NCBI RefSeq assembly: GCF_001715975.1
Contig: NZ_MARB01000003.1
Coordinates: 1 to 64,000, forward strand
Reading direction: 5' to 3'
Length of the DNA: 64,000 nucleotides
DNA from: Candidatus Thiodiazotropha endolucinida
Lineage (GTDB): Bacteria > Pseudomonadota > Gammaproteobacteria > Chromatiales > Chromatiaceae
The translations under genes were made by a program, and so were the position numbers. The notes beneath the pieces are model-generated. The model was not told where the DNA came from. It did no database searches and was given only the letters and a program-made list of their open reading frames with translations. Of the stretch, positions 1-7,930 are shown piece after piece (the stretch's first letter is position 1; every line of letters begins with the position of its first letter).

Positions 1-586
1 ATCAATCGCTAGATTGAGCGGTAATTACACCGCCAAACGAATTTGACGGCTGACGACGGGTAAAAATCAACAGCCTGCTAGAGGTCTTTGAGCTAACAGC
101 GCAATAACCTAGGTTCAGTTCAACAAGATACCTTCAAAAGGTGAGAAACCACTTTGCTAATCTCGCTTATCCATTTGAACTGAGATAAAACGACTACCAT
201 CCCGATGAAAGCCCAGATATTGTGGTCACGATTCTTCCCAGCACAATATCTTGTATCTTTAGACTGGTTACGCTATGGTTAGCCGATATAGTCTGGTTAC
301 GGGGGAACAGACCGACAAATGGTGGCAAAAGGCAGATTATCTAGGCCAATGCATTCGCATCGTAATTTTTACAACCGATCGTAATAGCCAGAATTACTGC
401 CCATATGAGAAGCCTGAAAAAGTGGTATTTCTTTGCAAAGTTTGGCACCTGGTGTCAAACAGGTGGTATTTTGGAATGTTGTTTTTCGAGTCATGGAAGT
501 TGGCGGCGCTCAAGACCCTGAAGAGGTATGAGTGCAGCGAATTCATTCTCTAAAGAGTCAAAACTTATTTATTAGGGGTAAACAAA
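1..586. other. Gene-poor left edge, no gene assigned
   Basis: I recognise no protein, RNA or mobile element here. An open frame of 92 codons runs from 275 to 553 on the plus strand, but it has no clear ribosome binding site, its composition (many W, C, Y, K) looks like translated non-coding DNA, and I see no family motif. The stretch could be an eroded gene whose start lies left of the window. Confidence 0.4.
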
Positions 587-778
587 ATGCACTGCACACA
601 CTGTTCTTCACTGATGGCCGAGATCGAGACACAGAAGGATGTGAAAATTGAACAGTTGCGTTATGAGTGCCCGGTTTGTCGACGAACACAGTTGGTGACA
701 AGGACGTTGGATCAATGGAAGGATCATTTATCTTTAGAGTCAGGAAGGTTAGCAAGACAAGCGCTTCGATACACATAA
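587..778 (+). CDS. Small zinc-ribbon protein
   Basis: A 63-residue protein with two CxxC knuckles: CTHC at residues 3-6 and CPVC near residues 29-32. This spacing is that of a rubredoxin-like or zinc-ribbon fold, so I infer it binds one zinc ion. The rest is charged and has no membrane segment or signal peptide. The start is supported by an AGGGG sequence about eight bases upstream, and a strong intrinsic terminator follows, so it is probably a single-gene transcript. The partner and the process are unknown; small proteins of this kind are often nucleic-acid or protein-binding adaptors, but nothing here shows which. Confidence 0.6.
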   Translation: MHCTHCSSLMAEIETQKDVKIEQLRYECPVCRRTQLVTRTLDQWKDHLSLESGRLARQALRYT

Positions 779-818
779 GGTGCTTTCAGGAACACTCCTC
801 ACTACCTGCCATTGCAGG

Positions 819-853
819 CGGGCGATGTCGCAATAGCACATCGCCCGGTTTTT
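819..853 (+). terminator. Intrinsic terminator after the zinc-ribbon gene
   Basis: A perfect 10-bp GC-rich stem (CGGGCGATGT at 819-828 pairing with ACATCGCCCG at 838-847) with a nine-base loop is followed by a run of T. It lies 40 bases after the stop codon of the zinc-ribbon gene. The remaining bases up to 1135 are AT-rich and hold no gene that I can see; they probably carry the promoter of the next gene. Confidence 0.8.
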
Positions 854-1135
854 CCTCTAACAGTTTGTATTTCTCTACTGTTTTCTAAAAATAATCATCC
901 ACCAATAAGGGCATGTATATTTTTTTAGGATCGTGGTCCGATTACCAAAGCAATACATCCCTATAGGCGACATAACATTCAGATGAGATGGGGGAGCTGA
1001 CTGTTGCAGCCACATGGCAGATAAAAGAAATCTATAATTCATGTTATTTTATTCCTACAATTCCTTTATATATGGGCAGTTTTAATTCAGTTTGGTTACT
1101 AATAAAATCATTATAAAACACTTGAGGTATTTGAA

Positions 1136-1369
1136 ATGTCGTTTCCCACTGCCGTTAACAGCCAAATCATAGACGCCGTCACTCAAGCACATAGTGCAGG
1201 CGGTGATGAAGCACTCTCAATAATCGCCGAACTGATGGAGAAAATTGCAAAGGGCCTTAATGGTGCCAGGCAAGGAGAGACCACAATAGATGACCTCTCA
1301 GACGCCTTTGAGAATGCTGAGGTGGCGCTACATGGTATTGTTGCAAAACTTGCCACAGGAAGAGAATAA
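1136..1369 (+). CDS. RebB-like small protein (orphan)
   Basis: This 77-residue protein begins with FPTAVNSQIIDAVTQA, which closely resembles the N-terminal signature of the RebB family (R-body / killing-trait proteins; family members typically begin with a PTxVNxQITDxVTQ stretch). After residue 20 it diverges: the usual alanine-rich half with NAQQQ-like repeats is replaced by an acidic, helical segment. R-bodies are extendable protein ribbons that need several Reb proteins and are found in Caedibacter and many free-living proteobacteria. No second reb-like gene lies in this window, so assembly of an R-body from this locus alone is unlikely. A GAGG sequence about nine bases upstream supports the start. 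The family assignment rests on the N-terminal motif only. Confidence 0.5.
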   Translation: MSFPTAVNSQIIDAVTQAHSAGGDEALSIIAELMEKIAKGLNGARQGETTIDDLSDAFENAEVALHGIVAKLATGRE

Positions 1370-1768
1370 GATTGTCACTAAATGGCATTCATTTTTTTCC
1401 GGAAGTTTAACCGGGTAAGCAATCGATGACAGTTCTCTGAAATATGACATCTGCCTGCACAGTTCTGTTATCCGGCAGATAATGCCTGTTAAGGAATCCA
1501 AACAAAACAGTTTAGATGGGACATCGACTTTGAGTCATGTCTGTAATCTCGTCTTCAGATAAATTCGTTGCCGGGACACCGATGATAATACCGGATGTAT
1601 TGACTGGCCTTGGTAGTCTCATCTGTCACACCGCATACATTTTGCGTACAGCAACCGTATTTGAGTTCCAGCACATATGGGGAAAGCAGTTTAAGGGTTA
1701 GCCTGCGCTTGAGCTTTAATTTATCCTTTTACACGCTCTTACAACACACTACGCTAGTGGAATAAATC
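1370..1768. other. Intergenic stretch without recognised feature
   Basis: About 400 bases between the RebB-like gene and the DUF2799 lipoprotein gene. I see no open frame with coding character and no convincing hairpin with a T tract. The promoter of the lipoprotein gene is presumably at its right end. Confidence 0.5.
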
Positions 1769-2383
1769 ATGATCAGACACTTAGTCCATATTACCGTTCT
1801 GTTTTCTTTGGCAAGCTGTGCAACCATGGATAAGGATGAGTGCCGGGTTGCTGATTGGTACGTTATCGGATATGAGGATGGTGCCAAGGGTCATAGTCTC
1901 TCTTACCTCGGTAATCACCGAAAAGCCTGTGCCAGTCATGGTATAGCACCGGATTCAGAACTTTATGAGCAGGGACGGTTGGCTGGTCTGAATGAATACT
2001 GCACACGACAAAATGGCTTTGAACTTGGAAAGTCGGGTAGCAAGTTTAACCCTGTCTGCCTCCCACCCCTCACCAAGGTGTTTAAGCAGGCTTGGCAGGA
2101 TGGGCGTGAGGTCTATGACGCCAAATCCAAACTGTTGGCAAGTGAACGCAGATTGAAACAGCAGCAAAAACTGGTCGATACACTATACCAGCAGCTTAAG
2201 GATTCTGAGGCCAGATTGATCAGTGATGGAATTAGCAGTAAACAACGCAGAGCACTTTTGGTTGAAGTCAAAGAACTAAACGACGAGTTGGATATAGCGG
2301 AGATCAAACTGACTGAGTTCCAGGATAGAGTAACGTATGAACGCAACAACTTGGAGGAAGTGGAGGAACGTTACCGCTACTAA
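1769..2383 (+). CDS. DUF2799 family lipoprotein
   Basis: A 204-residue protein whose first 20 residues form a lipoprotein signal peptide ending in the lipobox LASC (Cys near residue 17), so it should be lipid-anchored in the periplasm or outer membrane. Residues 25-115 carry the pattern seen in DUF2799 proteins: DWYxIGYxDGAxG, then a Gly/Tyr repeat (LYEQGRLAGLNEYC, WQDGREVYDAK). Residues 115-204 are highly charged and predicted as a long coiled coil with several L/K/E heptads. The function of DUF2799 is unknown; the coiled coil suggests oligomerisation or contact with peptidoglycan. It is monocistronic, and its stop codon lies five bases from the inverted repeat that begins at 2389. Confidence 0.75.
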   Translation: MIRHLVHITVLFSLASCATMDKDECRVADWYVIGYEDGAKGHSLSYLGNHRKACASHGIAPDSELYEQGRLAGLNEYCTRQNGFELGKSGSKFNPVCLPPLTKVFKQAWQDGREVYDAKSKLLASERRLKQQQKLVDTLYQQLKDSEARLISDGISSKQRRALLVEVKELNDELDIAEIKLTEFQDRVTYERNNLEEVEERYRY

Positions 2384-2388
2384 ACAAC

Positions 2389-2619
2389 TAGGGCCTGTTA
2401 ACACTAATCCAATGCACCCTGTTGTGCCTGAAAAAGCGCCAATCAAGGCGCACCCCAAGGGCACTTCCTTCGGGGCGCAACCCGAAGGGCTGGGGCTGTT
2501 TTTGCGCCCAGCGGCGTTATCATTCGCTCATGTAGTATAACTACACCTCGCTCATTCTGCCTTGCTGGGCACGAAAACAGCCCCAGCAGGGCGTATTGGA
2601 TTAGTGTTAACAGGCCCTA
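2389..2619. repeat. MITE-like inverted-repeat element, copy A
   Basis: A 231-bp non-coding element bounded by perfect terminal inverted repeats of about 25 bp that begin TAGGGCCTGTTAACACTAA; both ends are flanked so that they read CTAG. The interior holds further palindromes and no coding frame. The same element, inverted and with about 65 extra bases, is at 20065-20360, and partial ends are at 29915, 51650, 57184 and 60389. Size, inverted ends and lack of coding capacity fit a miniature inverted-repeat transposable element moved by a transposase elsewhere; I see no transposase in the window. CTAG may be the target-site duplication, but copy B does not keep it on both sides. Confidence 0.85.
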
Positions 2620-2647
2620 GAACTGTGTGTGCCGTCGTCTCTCTTTA

Positions 2648-3331
2648 TCACAACCGTGATTGCAGTTCGCGGATGTGGGAAATTGTACCCTTTGAACCTA
2701 AACCGCGGCGCTTCAGATCGTCTTTATTCTTCGTATCCAGGAAATAGGTCACGAGAAGACTGTCGATACCACACTTTTTTGCACCCAAGTGTTCGTTGCT
2801 GCTGCCATCCCCGACAAAAAGGGCCTGGTTTGAATTAATCTCCATTTCAGCCAGAGCCATCCGATAGATTTCTGGCTCAGGTTTTTTTACCCCATGCTTA
2901 CAACTGAAGTGCGCTGTTTTGAATAGTGGCGCAAGAGGCGAATCGGACCATGCGCGAACCTCACCCGTCGAGGCATTGGAAATAAGCCCCAGTGACAGAC
3001 CCCTATCATTAAGCCTCTCAAGTGCTTTTATGATACCTGGTTCTATATCGGTCAATGCCGTATCAAAGCGTATCTGACGCACTTCTGCGGCCTTACGAAT
3101 TGTGGAGAGTGGGATGGTTGGGTCGAGACTGTGCGCCATGCGCCTAACGGTTTCTACAGGATCGGTTTCGCTCAGTATATCGTGGTGTTCACTGAAACAC
3201 GCCTGATTCCATGCCTTGCGATCCAAGTCCAAGATATCAGCCGTGTAACGGCCTCCGTCGCCCGCGGCCTTTGAGACACTGATCAGGGTGCCGAAAAGAT
3301 CAAACAAAATGGCCTTGTATGGTGATTTCAT
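2648..3331 (-). CDS. HAD-superfamily hydrolase
   Basis: A cytosolic haloacid-dehalogenase-fold hydrolase of about 227 residues. All four motifs are visible: motif I FDLFGTL near the N-terminus (nucleophile Asp; the usual second Asp is Phe, as in the haloacid dehalogenase and related branches), motif II SNAS, motif III Lys in VKKPEPEIY, motif IV GDGSSNE. The helical insert between motifs I and II corresponds to a C1 cap. I chose the ATG at 3331 because the protein then begins MKSPYKAILFD right before motif I; a TTG at 3382 in the same frame would add 17 residues of low quality. It diverges from the DsrC-family gene at 3521 with a 190-bp shared promoter region. The substrate is unknown; a phosphatase role is most likely. 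Confidence 0.8.
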   Translation of the reverse strand: MKSPYKAILFDLFGTLISVSKAAGDGGRYTADILDLDRKAWNQACFSEHHDILSETDPVETVRRMAHSLDPTIPLSTIRKAAEVRQIRFDTALTDIEPGIIKALERLNDRGLSLGLISNASTGEVRAWSDSPLAPLFKTAHFSCKHGVKKPEPEIYRMALAEMEINSNQALFVGDGSSNEHLGAKKCGIDSLLVTYFLDTKNKDDLKRRGLGSKGTISHIRELQSRL

Positions 3332-3520
3332 GATTTTCTGTTTGATTGAGATCTGTAACACATTCGTATTTACTCCGGTCAATTCGCAGATGGCAATATG
3401 ATTATTGAATTGTCATATGACTTTACACACATATTTTTTGTGGTAATTACAGTCCCCTCCCAACCTGACACTATACTGACAAGACTGCCTGTCTTAATGA
3501 TATATAAAAGGGAGAAACGC

Positions 3521-3877
3521 ATGTCCATCATTGTGAATGGTAAGACGATCAACCTTGACGAGGAAGGCTTTCTCGTTAACCTGGAGGACTGGGACGAAGA
3601 TGTGGCTGAACATCTGGCTAAAAACGAGGGTTTGGAGATTTCTACGGAACACTCGCTGCTGATTCATAAGGCCAGAGAGTTCTACCTCGAAAAGCAGAAC
3701 ACTCCTTCAACTCGAGAGGTTATTCATATGATTGCGGATAATCTGGGCCAGGATCCGATAGTGGACAGACGCTCGATCGATAAATATCTCTATCAACTGT
3801 TTCCGCATGGCCCTGACAAGCAACTTGCCAAGCTTGCCGGTCTCCCTAAGCCACTGCCATCAGACACGGAAGCCTAG
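3521..3877 (+). CDS. DsrC/TusE-family protein lacking redox cysteines
   Basis: A 118-residue protein with the DsrC/TusE fold signature: N-terminal IIVNGKTINLDEEGFLVNLEDWDED, a central STREV segment and the C-terminal arm beginning LFPHGPDKQLAKLAGLPKP. In true DsrC the arm reads CKIAGLPKPTGC, with two cysteines that carry the trisulfide; here the first is Ala and the arm ends PLPSDTEA, so neither cysteine exists, and the whole protein has none. It therefore cannot act as a sulfur carrier. Cysteine-less members of this family have been proposed to be regulatory (RspA group). The start at 3521 has GGGAG about eight bases upstream; an upstream in-frame extension to 3398 is not DsrC-like. Its presence points to a sulfur-metabolising host. 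Confidence 0.85.
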   Translation: MSIIVNGKTINLDEEGFLVNLEDWDEDVAEHLAKNEGLEISTEHSLLIHKAREFYLEKQNTPSTREVIHMIADNLGQDPIVDRRSIDKYLYQLFPHGPDKQLAKLAGLPKPLPSDTEA

Positions 3878-3994
3878 AACGACTCAGATAAAGGTAGCCC
3901 ATAAACACTGTATTTCGTGTTGGTATGAAAGCGCTTCATCCGGATATATAAAAGCGGTCTGGACTGTTATCTAGCTATGTAAGCAACTTACAGA

Positions 3995-4039
3995 CCCGGA
4001 ATCCAGCACACTGTTTTGAACTGTTTTGTGGATTCCGGG
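3995..4039. repeat. Perfect 11-bp inverted repeat in a long intergenic region
   Basis: CCCGGAATCCA at 3995-4005 pairs with TGGATTCCGGG at 4029-4039, and the loop holds a direct repeat of CTGTTTTG (4011 and 4021). No T tract follows, so it is not a standard intrinsic terminator, although it sits 118 bases after the dsrC-like gene. The rest of the 3878-4466 gap is AT-rich and I see no gene in it. Confidence 0.55.
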
Positions 4040-4466
4040 TTGTATCGAAAAAGATGCGTTTACTTTCTGAACCTCTGATCGATTCAAATTTTAATGACCA
4101 TGTCACGCCCTGAGTCAGTCAACGTTCTTTTATCAGGTTGACGTTTATATTCAATATCGAAGTTTATGCAGGTAAGATTATAGTCATTACCCTGACAACA
4201 CTTCTCTCACCCTTCACTATAAAATGATTCTATGCCAACTATTTCGAACTTGCGAGTACCACCAGGACTGACCACAACACGGAACGCGGATCGGCCATCA
4301 GATAGAAAAAGAAGGTTGTTACGGATCTTACAACTGATGTTGTTGTTTTTGAGGCATACAGTTATACGTCCTGCTGTGTGACTACTGTCAACTGATTATT
4401 TCTGGATAGCTTGTAATTATAAATAATCTGGACAACGCTAGGTTACGAGATTGCAGTATTTTAATA

Positions 4467-4853
4467 TTACCCGATTATGTACTCCGCAAATTTTCTATCC
4501 TCTTTAACCGTATGACTTATAAACCACATTTTTAAAAAGTCTATCACCTGGATTGCTTCGATATGTCCCTCCTCAAAAAGCAATTTATTCTTATTCAAGC
4601 CGTCAATGAGTTTATTGTGTTCATGCAAACCCGGATAGCCAGAACGCTGCATTAAGTTTTCTTCGCTCACGAAGTGGAAATGGGTATATAAACCCAGTTC
4701 GACAAAGAGAGACTTCTGGTACGGGAAGTCACTACTGTTTTTTAACTCATCTGCAAGCCTGGTAATCAACCTGAAGAAATATTGATGTTGCAGGTCTATC
4801 TCTTTGATACCAAGTTCATATTCTTTTGACCAGCCTTGTAGTCTATTTTGCAT
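4467..4853 (-). CDS. Bacteriohaemerythrin
   Basis: A 128-residue single-domain haemerythrin that binds O2 at a non-haem di-iron centre. Iron-ligand motifs are present in order: His in EIDLQHQYFF (near residue 23), THFHFVSEEN with the helix-2 His and the bridging Glu (residues 57-66), the HEHNKLI pair (residues 77-79), and SHTVKEDRKFAEYI with the last His and bridging Asp near the C-terminus. The length is typical. The gene overlaps by 11 bases the end of the upstream REC-GGDEF gene, so the two are almost certainly cotranscribed and translationally coupled. Haemerythrin domains are known as O2 sensors fused to diguanylate cyclases (Vibrio Bhr-DGC); here the sensor is a separate protein, so oxygen input to the neighbouring cyclase is an inference from context. 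Confidence 0.9.
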   Translation of the reverse strand: MQNRLQGWSKEYELGIKEIDLQHQYFFRLITRLADELKNSSDFPYQKSLFVELGLYTHFHFVSEENLMQRSGYPGLHEHNKLIDGLNKNKLLFEEGHIEAIQVIDFLKMWFISHTVKEDRKFAEYIIG

Positions 4854-5832
4854 TATTCTGACTCACCCTATCTAACTCATCATCACCACAACATACCCAG
4901 TTTTTCAAAAGTGATTTTGCCTCATATAATTTCTCATCTGCTTCTACTATAAGTTGTCTGGCGGATTGGTTAATTGTGGCTTTCATGGCAGCACATCCAA
5001 TACTGGCAGTAACTAGATTTTTCTGTCCGATTTCTTTATTTTGCCTGGATATATGTTCTACAGCTGAGCGGATACGTTCAGCTATCTTAAAAGTGATTTG
5101 CAAGCTGCATTCTGGTAGTACTACAACAAAATCCTCACCATCATCGCGTGCAACTATGTCACCCGGTCTCTGTAATAACACCGACAGACAGTGTTCCACC
5201 TTTTTTAGATACTCTTCACCTCTACTGTGTCCATACATGTCGTTATAGACTTTAAATCCATCCAGGTCGATTATCAGTATCGCAATATACGATCCCCCGC
5301 GTATTGCCCGTCTCCACTCCAGCTCAAGTGTATCGTCTAACCTGCGACGGTTGGGTATACGAGTCAGCGGATCTATATTTAAGAGTTGCTCCAACAGATC
5401 CGTTCTATATTTGGCAGTAAGGTGGCTATTGATTTTTGCCTTTATAACAGACAGGCTGAATGGTTTTATTAATAAGTCTTCCGCTCCTGAAGATAGTGCA
5501 TTAATCTCATGATTTGGATCCTGCCTGTTGGCAATCAGAACCACTGGAATATTTGCGGTATTGGGAATTTCCTTTAGTGTCCGGCAGACATCAAGTCCAT
5601 CACCTGCGTACTTGAACGGATCCAATATAACCAGGTCCGGATATTGATGTCGATTTAGCAGACATTTCAGATCATCAACGGAACTGGCACACGTAGTATT
5701 GTAATCGTTCTTAAATAATCGATTTAAGACTGGGATGTTTTCATCGTCATTATCGAATATAAGCAAATGCGCGTTTGATAGTTCATATCCTGATTTTTGT
5801 GCTTCTTTATACACGATATTATATTTCTGCAT
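4843..5832 (-). CDS. REC-GGDEF response regulator, degenerate active site
   Basis: A 329-residue cytosolic protein with a receiver domain (residues 20-140; phosphoacceptor Asp71 in LVILDPFK, Lys in LIKPFS) and a GGDEF domain (residues 165-310; DPLTRIPNRR start, IDLDGFKVYND metal site). The signature loop reads RDDGEDF where an active enzyme has a GGDEF or GGEEF, so the first Gly is Asp and the second acidic residue is shifted. Catalysis is therefore doubtful, although the substrate-binding half is intact; it could be a weak cyclase or a c-di-GMP/GTP sensor. It is first in a two-gene unit with the haemerythrin. The start is an ATG at 5832 with only a weak ribosome binding site. The cognate kinase is not in this window next to it. 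Confidence 0.88.
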   Translation of the reverse strand: MQKYNIVYKEAQKSGYELSNAHLLIFDNDDENIPVLNRLFKNDYNTTCASSVDDLKCLLNRHQYPDLVILDPFKYAGDGLDVCRTLKEIPNTANIPVVLIANRQDPNHEINALSSGAEDLLIKPFSLSVIKAKINSHLTAKYRTDLLEQLLNIDPLTRIPNRRRLDDTLELEWRRAIRGGSYIAILIIDLDGFKVYNDMYGHSRGEEYLKKVEHCLSVLLQRPGDIVARDDGEDFVVVLPECSLQITFKIAERIRSAVEHISRQNKEIGQKNLVTASIGCAAMKATINQSARQLIVEADEKLYEAKSLLKNWVCCGDDELDRVSQNNAK

Positions 5833-6449
5833 ATAATTTATTTTTTATTTGCTATATTCACTTCTTCTGTCCTTATTAAGTATGCACAAAACCATTCATT
5901 GTCATTCGACTGGTGACTGTGAAGTTTAGTTATAGATCCATCTTGATTCCCTGCACGAAGAGACCCGAGGCCAATTCGCTGTTTCTTGAACCCTAACCAT
6001 TTCTGTTCGTCTGAATTAATATATAGATCCCTTGCAATTCAACCACAAAAGCGGACATCTGCTGTCTTTGAATCAAAGCGCCGGCATCTTGCCTTTTCAT
6101 GAACAATGCTTAACGCAACCTATAAATATACCGAAAATCGGATTATGATAACCCGTTACCGGTTAATTGAACGGTAGCGCAGTGAAAGTTTACAATCCTG
6201 TAACAATTACACCTTAGTGGATCTATGGATAATCCGGCGAATTGAGGGTTTGGAATGGTTTCTTTGGCGCTTAACTTTCCAGATCCCATTGTTTGGATCT
6301 TGTATACTTCAGATCTTTAGATTTATCAATCAAGGCGGATATTATCTGGATTAGTGTACAACGTAACTGAATTGAGAATCACAACGATATGGTTATTTAT
6401 GTGGTTCGCATACGAGAAGCTTTCGAATTAGAAACACATTACCATACAC
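5833..6449. other. Long AT-rich intergenic region
   Basis: About 620 bases separate the REC-GGDEF gene from the peptidase gene; both are read leftwards, so the promoter of the REC-GGDEF/haemerythrin unit should lie near its left end. A short imperfect palindrome (ACCGGTTAATTGAACGGT near 6157) is visible. I find no open frame with protein-like composition and no RNA gene that I recognise. Confidence 0.45.
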
Positions 6450-7793
6450 TCAGTAGATACAGGCATCAGTATCCACAATAGACTCCATACGCAGCCATGC
6501 CTGCGCACAGGCCGTAGGGTCGTATGTGCTACCCTCTTTTATTGCTGTGATTAACATTTGCATGTTAACAGCGTGCCCGCTGTTCACACTGAAAAAGTTT
6601 CTCAGCAACCTGTCCAGCACTTCTTTTCCCAACTTGTACTCAAGGTGTTTGAAGAAAAATGCACCTTTCATATAGGGTGCCGCGCCATATAGGCCATCCT
6701 CCAGTATATCTATCTCATTACAACCCTCTGGCCAGGCAATCTTGTTCTCATTGCTGTTTTGTAACAGATCGAGTCTGTTTTCATATGATTGCCAAATTTG
6801 ATTACCATATTCCTCACCGGCAACCTCATTGAGCGCCCGAGCCGCAAGATAGGATGCAATACCCTCAGATAAGACGAAATCCTCCCAGCATCCAATACGA
6901 ACACCATTGCCAAACCAGCCATGAGAGGCCTCATGCGCATGTACCACCGGATTGTTCAAGGATTCGCCGGCTATATGCCAAAATGGGTGATGTTCCAGGC
7001 CACCAAACCCACCCGCGGGCCATTTTACAGAGACACTAGCCACTTTCTCACCGAAGAGATAATCTCCGTATGTCTGTTCATACCAGTCGAAGACATCTCT
7101 CAGATACCGGGTTCCATTCAGAGCTTTTTCTGCCTCATCAGGAAAATAGTAGACACCCACCTCGGTACCGTTTGCCGTTATACCAAGCATGCTGTAATCG
7201 TAATCACCAACAGCCCAAGCCAACATATATGAAGGGGCATCGGCAGTAATCAATTCAGGATATATACTGATATCGCCATCTGGTATTCCACTAACCACCA
7301 ATTCAAAACCACTTCCTTCAGCTGGTTGCGACTTGCATGGAAAAATATTGCCGCAGTAATATGGCCAGGTGAAAGTTACACCGCTGTCAAGTATACCGTC
7401 AAAGTTATGATGCAGATTAAGGTAGTACTCTATTGTTATCGTCTGCGGCCCAACTGACAGAGGAATACCCACATCTAGCTGACCTAGTTTTGCATTAAAC
7501 TTCAGTTGATCGCCATCTGAGACAACATTGATGATCGTCAGATCACCAATCTCAAACGAGGCAGCTGATGATAATAGTGAACCCGACAGGACCAGGTCGG
7601 CAATTCCCGTCATTGTTTCTAGATCAATATTCAGACTGGTATGCAAGATATCCCTGGACCAGTCAGTCGAAGTATCCGGGAGGTCATCGCCGCCTGCATC
7701 ACTCCTATCAGTGACACATGCAGTCAATAGTGAAGTTAGCAGCAGAAAAAATACCGATAATTGCAATGCACGTTCACACACAGGCGTCGGCAT
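6450..7793 (-). CDS. M1-type metallopeptidase lipoprotein
   Basis: A protein of about 447 residues with a signal peptide ending in a lipobox (LLTAC near residue 26 of the ATG start at 7793), so it is an envelope-anchored lipoprotein. The zinc site of gluzincins is present: HEASHGWFGNGVRIGCWEDFVLSEGIASY gives HExxH and, 18 residues later, the third ligand Glu, as in M1 aminopeptidases. The canonical GAMEN exopeptidase loop appears as GGFGGLEHHP, so the substrate preference may differ. An N-terminal beta-sandwich (residues 40-230) precedes the catalytic domain, as in the M1 family, but the C-terminal part is shorter than in PepN. A longer start at 7856 is possible. No operon partner is seen. 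Confidence 0.8.
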   Translation of the reverse strand: MPTPVCERALQLSVFFLLLTSLLTACVTDRSDAGGDDLPDTSTDWSRDILHTSLNIDLETMTGIADLVLSGSLLSSAASFEIGDLTIINVVSDGDQLKFNAKLGQLDVGIPLSVGPQTITIEYYLNLHHNFDGILDSGVTFTWPYYCGNIFPCKSQPAEGSGFELVVSGIPDGDISIYPELITADAPSYMLAWAVGDYDYSMLGITANGTEVGVYYFPDEAEKALNGTRYLRDVFDWYEQTYGDYLFGEKVASVSVKWPAGGFGGLEHHPFWHIAGESLNNPVVHAHEASHGWFGNGVRIGCWEDFVLSEGIASYLAARALNEVAGEEYGNQIWQSYENRLDLLQNSNENKIAWPEGCNEIDILEDGLYGAAPYMKGAFFFKHLEYKLGKEVLDRLLRNFFSVNSGHAVNMQMLITAIKEGSTYDPTACAQAWLRMESIVDTDACIY

Positions 7794-7930
7794 GTACCTT
7801 AAATATAGTGACCGGCTGGTTGATACATCCATGAAACTGTAACTCTTAATTCCCATTCAACAATAAAAGATGTTCATGCGTTGATATAAACAACAGCCGT
7901 TTTTTCTGCTATTGGTTTGGGTAAGGCAGA

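Noticed and set aside
275-553. 92-codon frame at the left edge
   Set aside because: No ribosome binding site, odd composition and no similarity that I recognise; left as unassigned.
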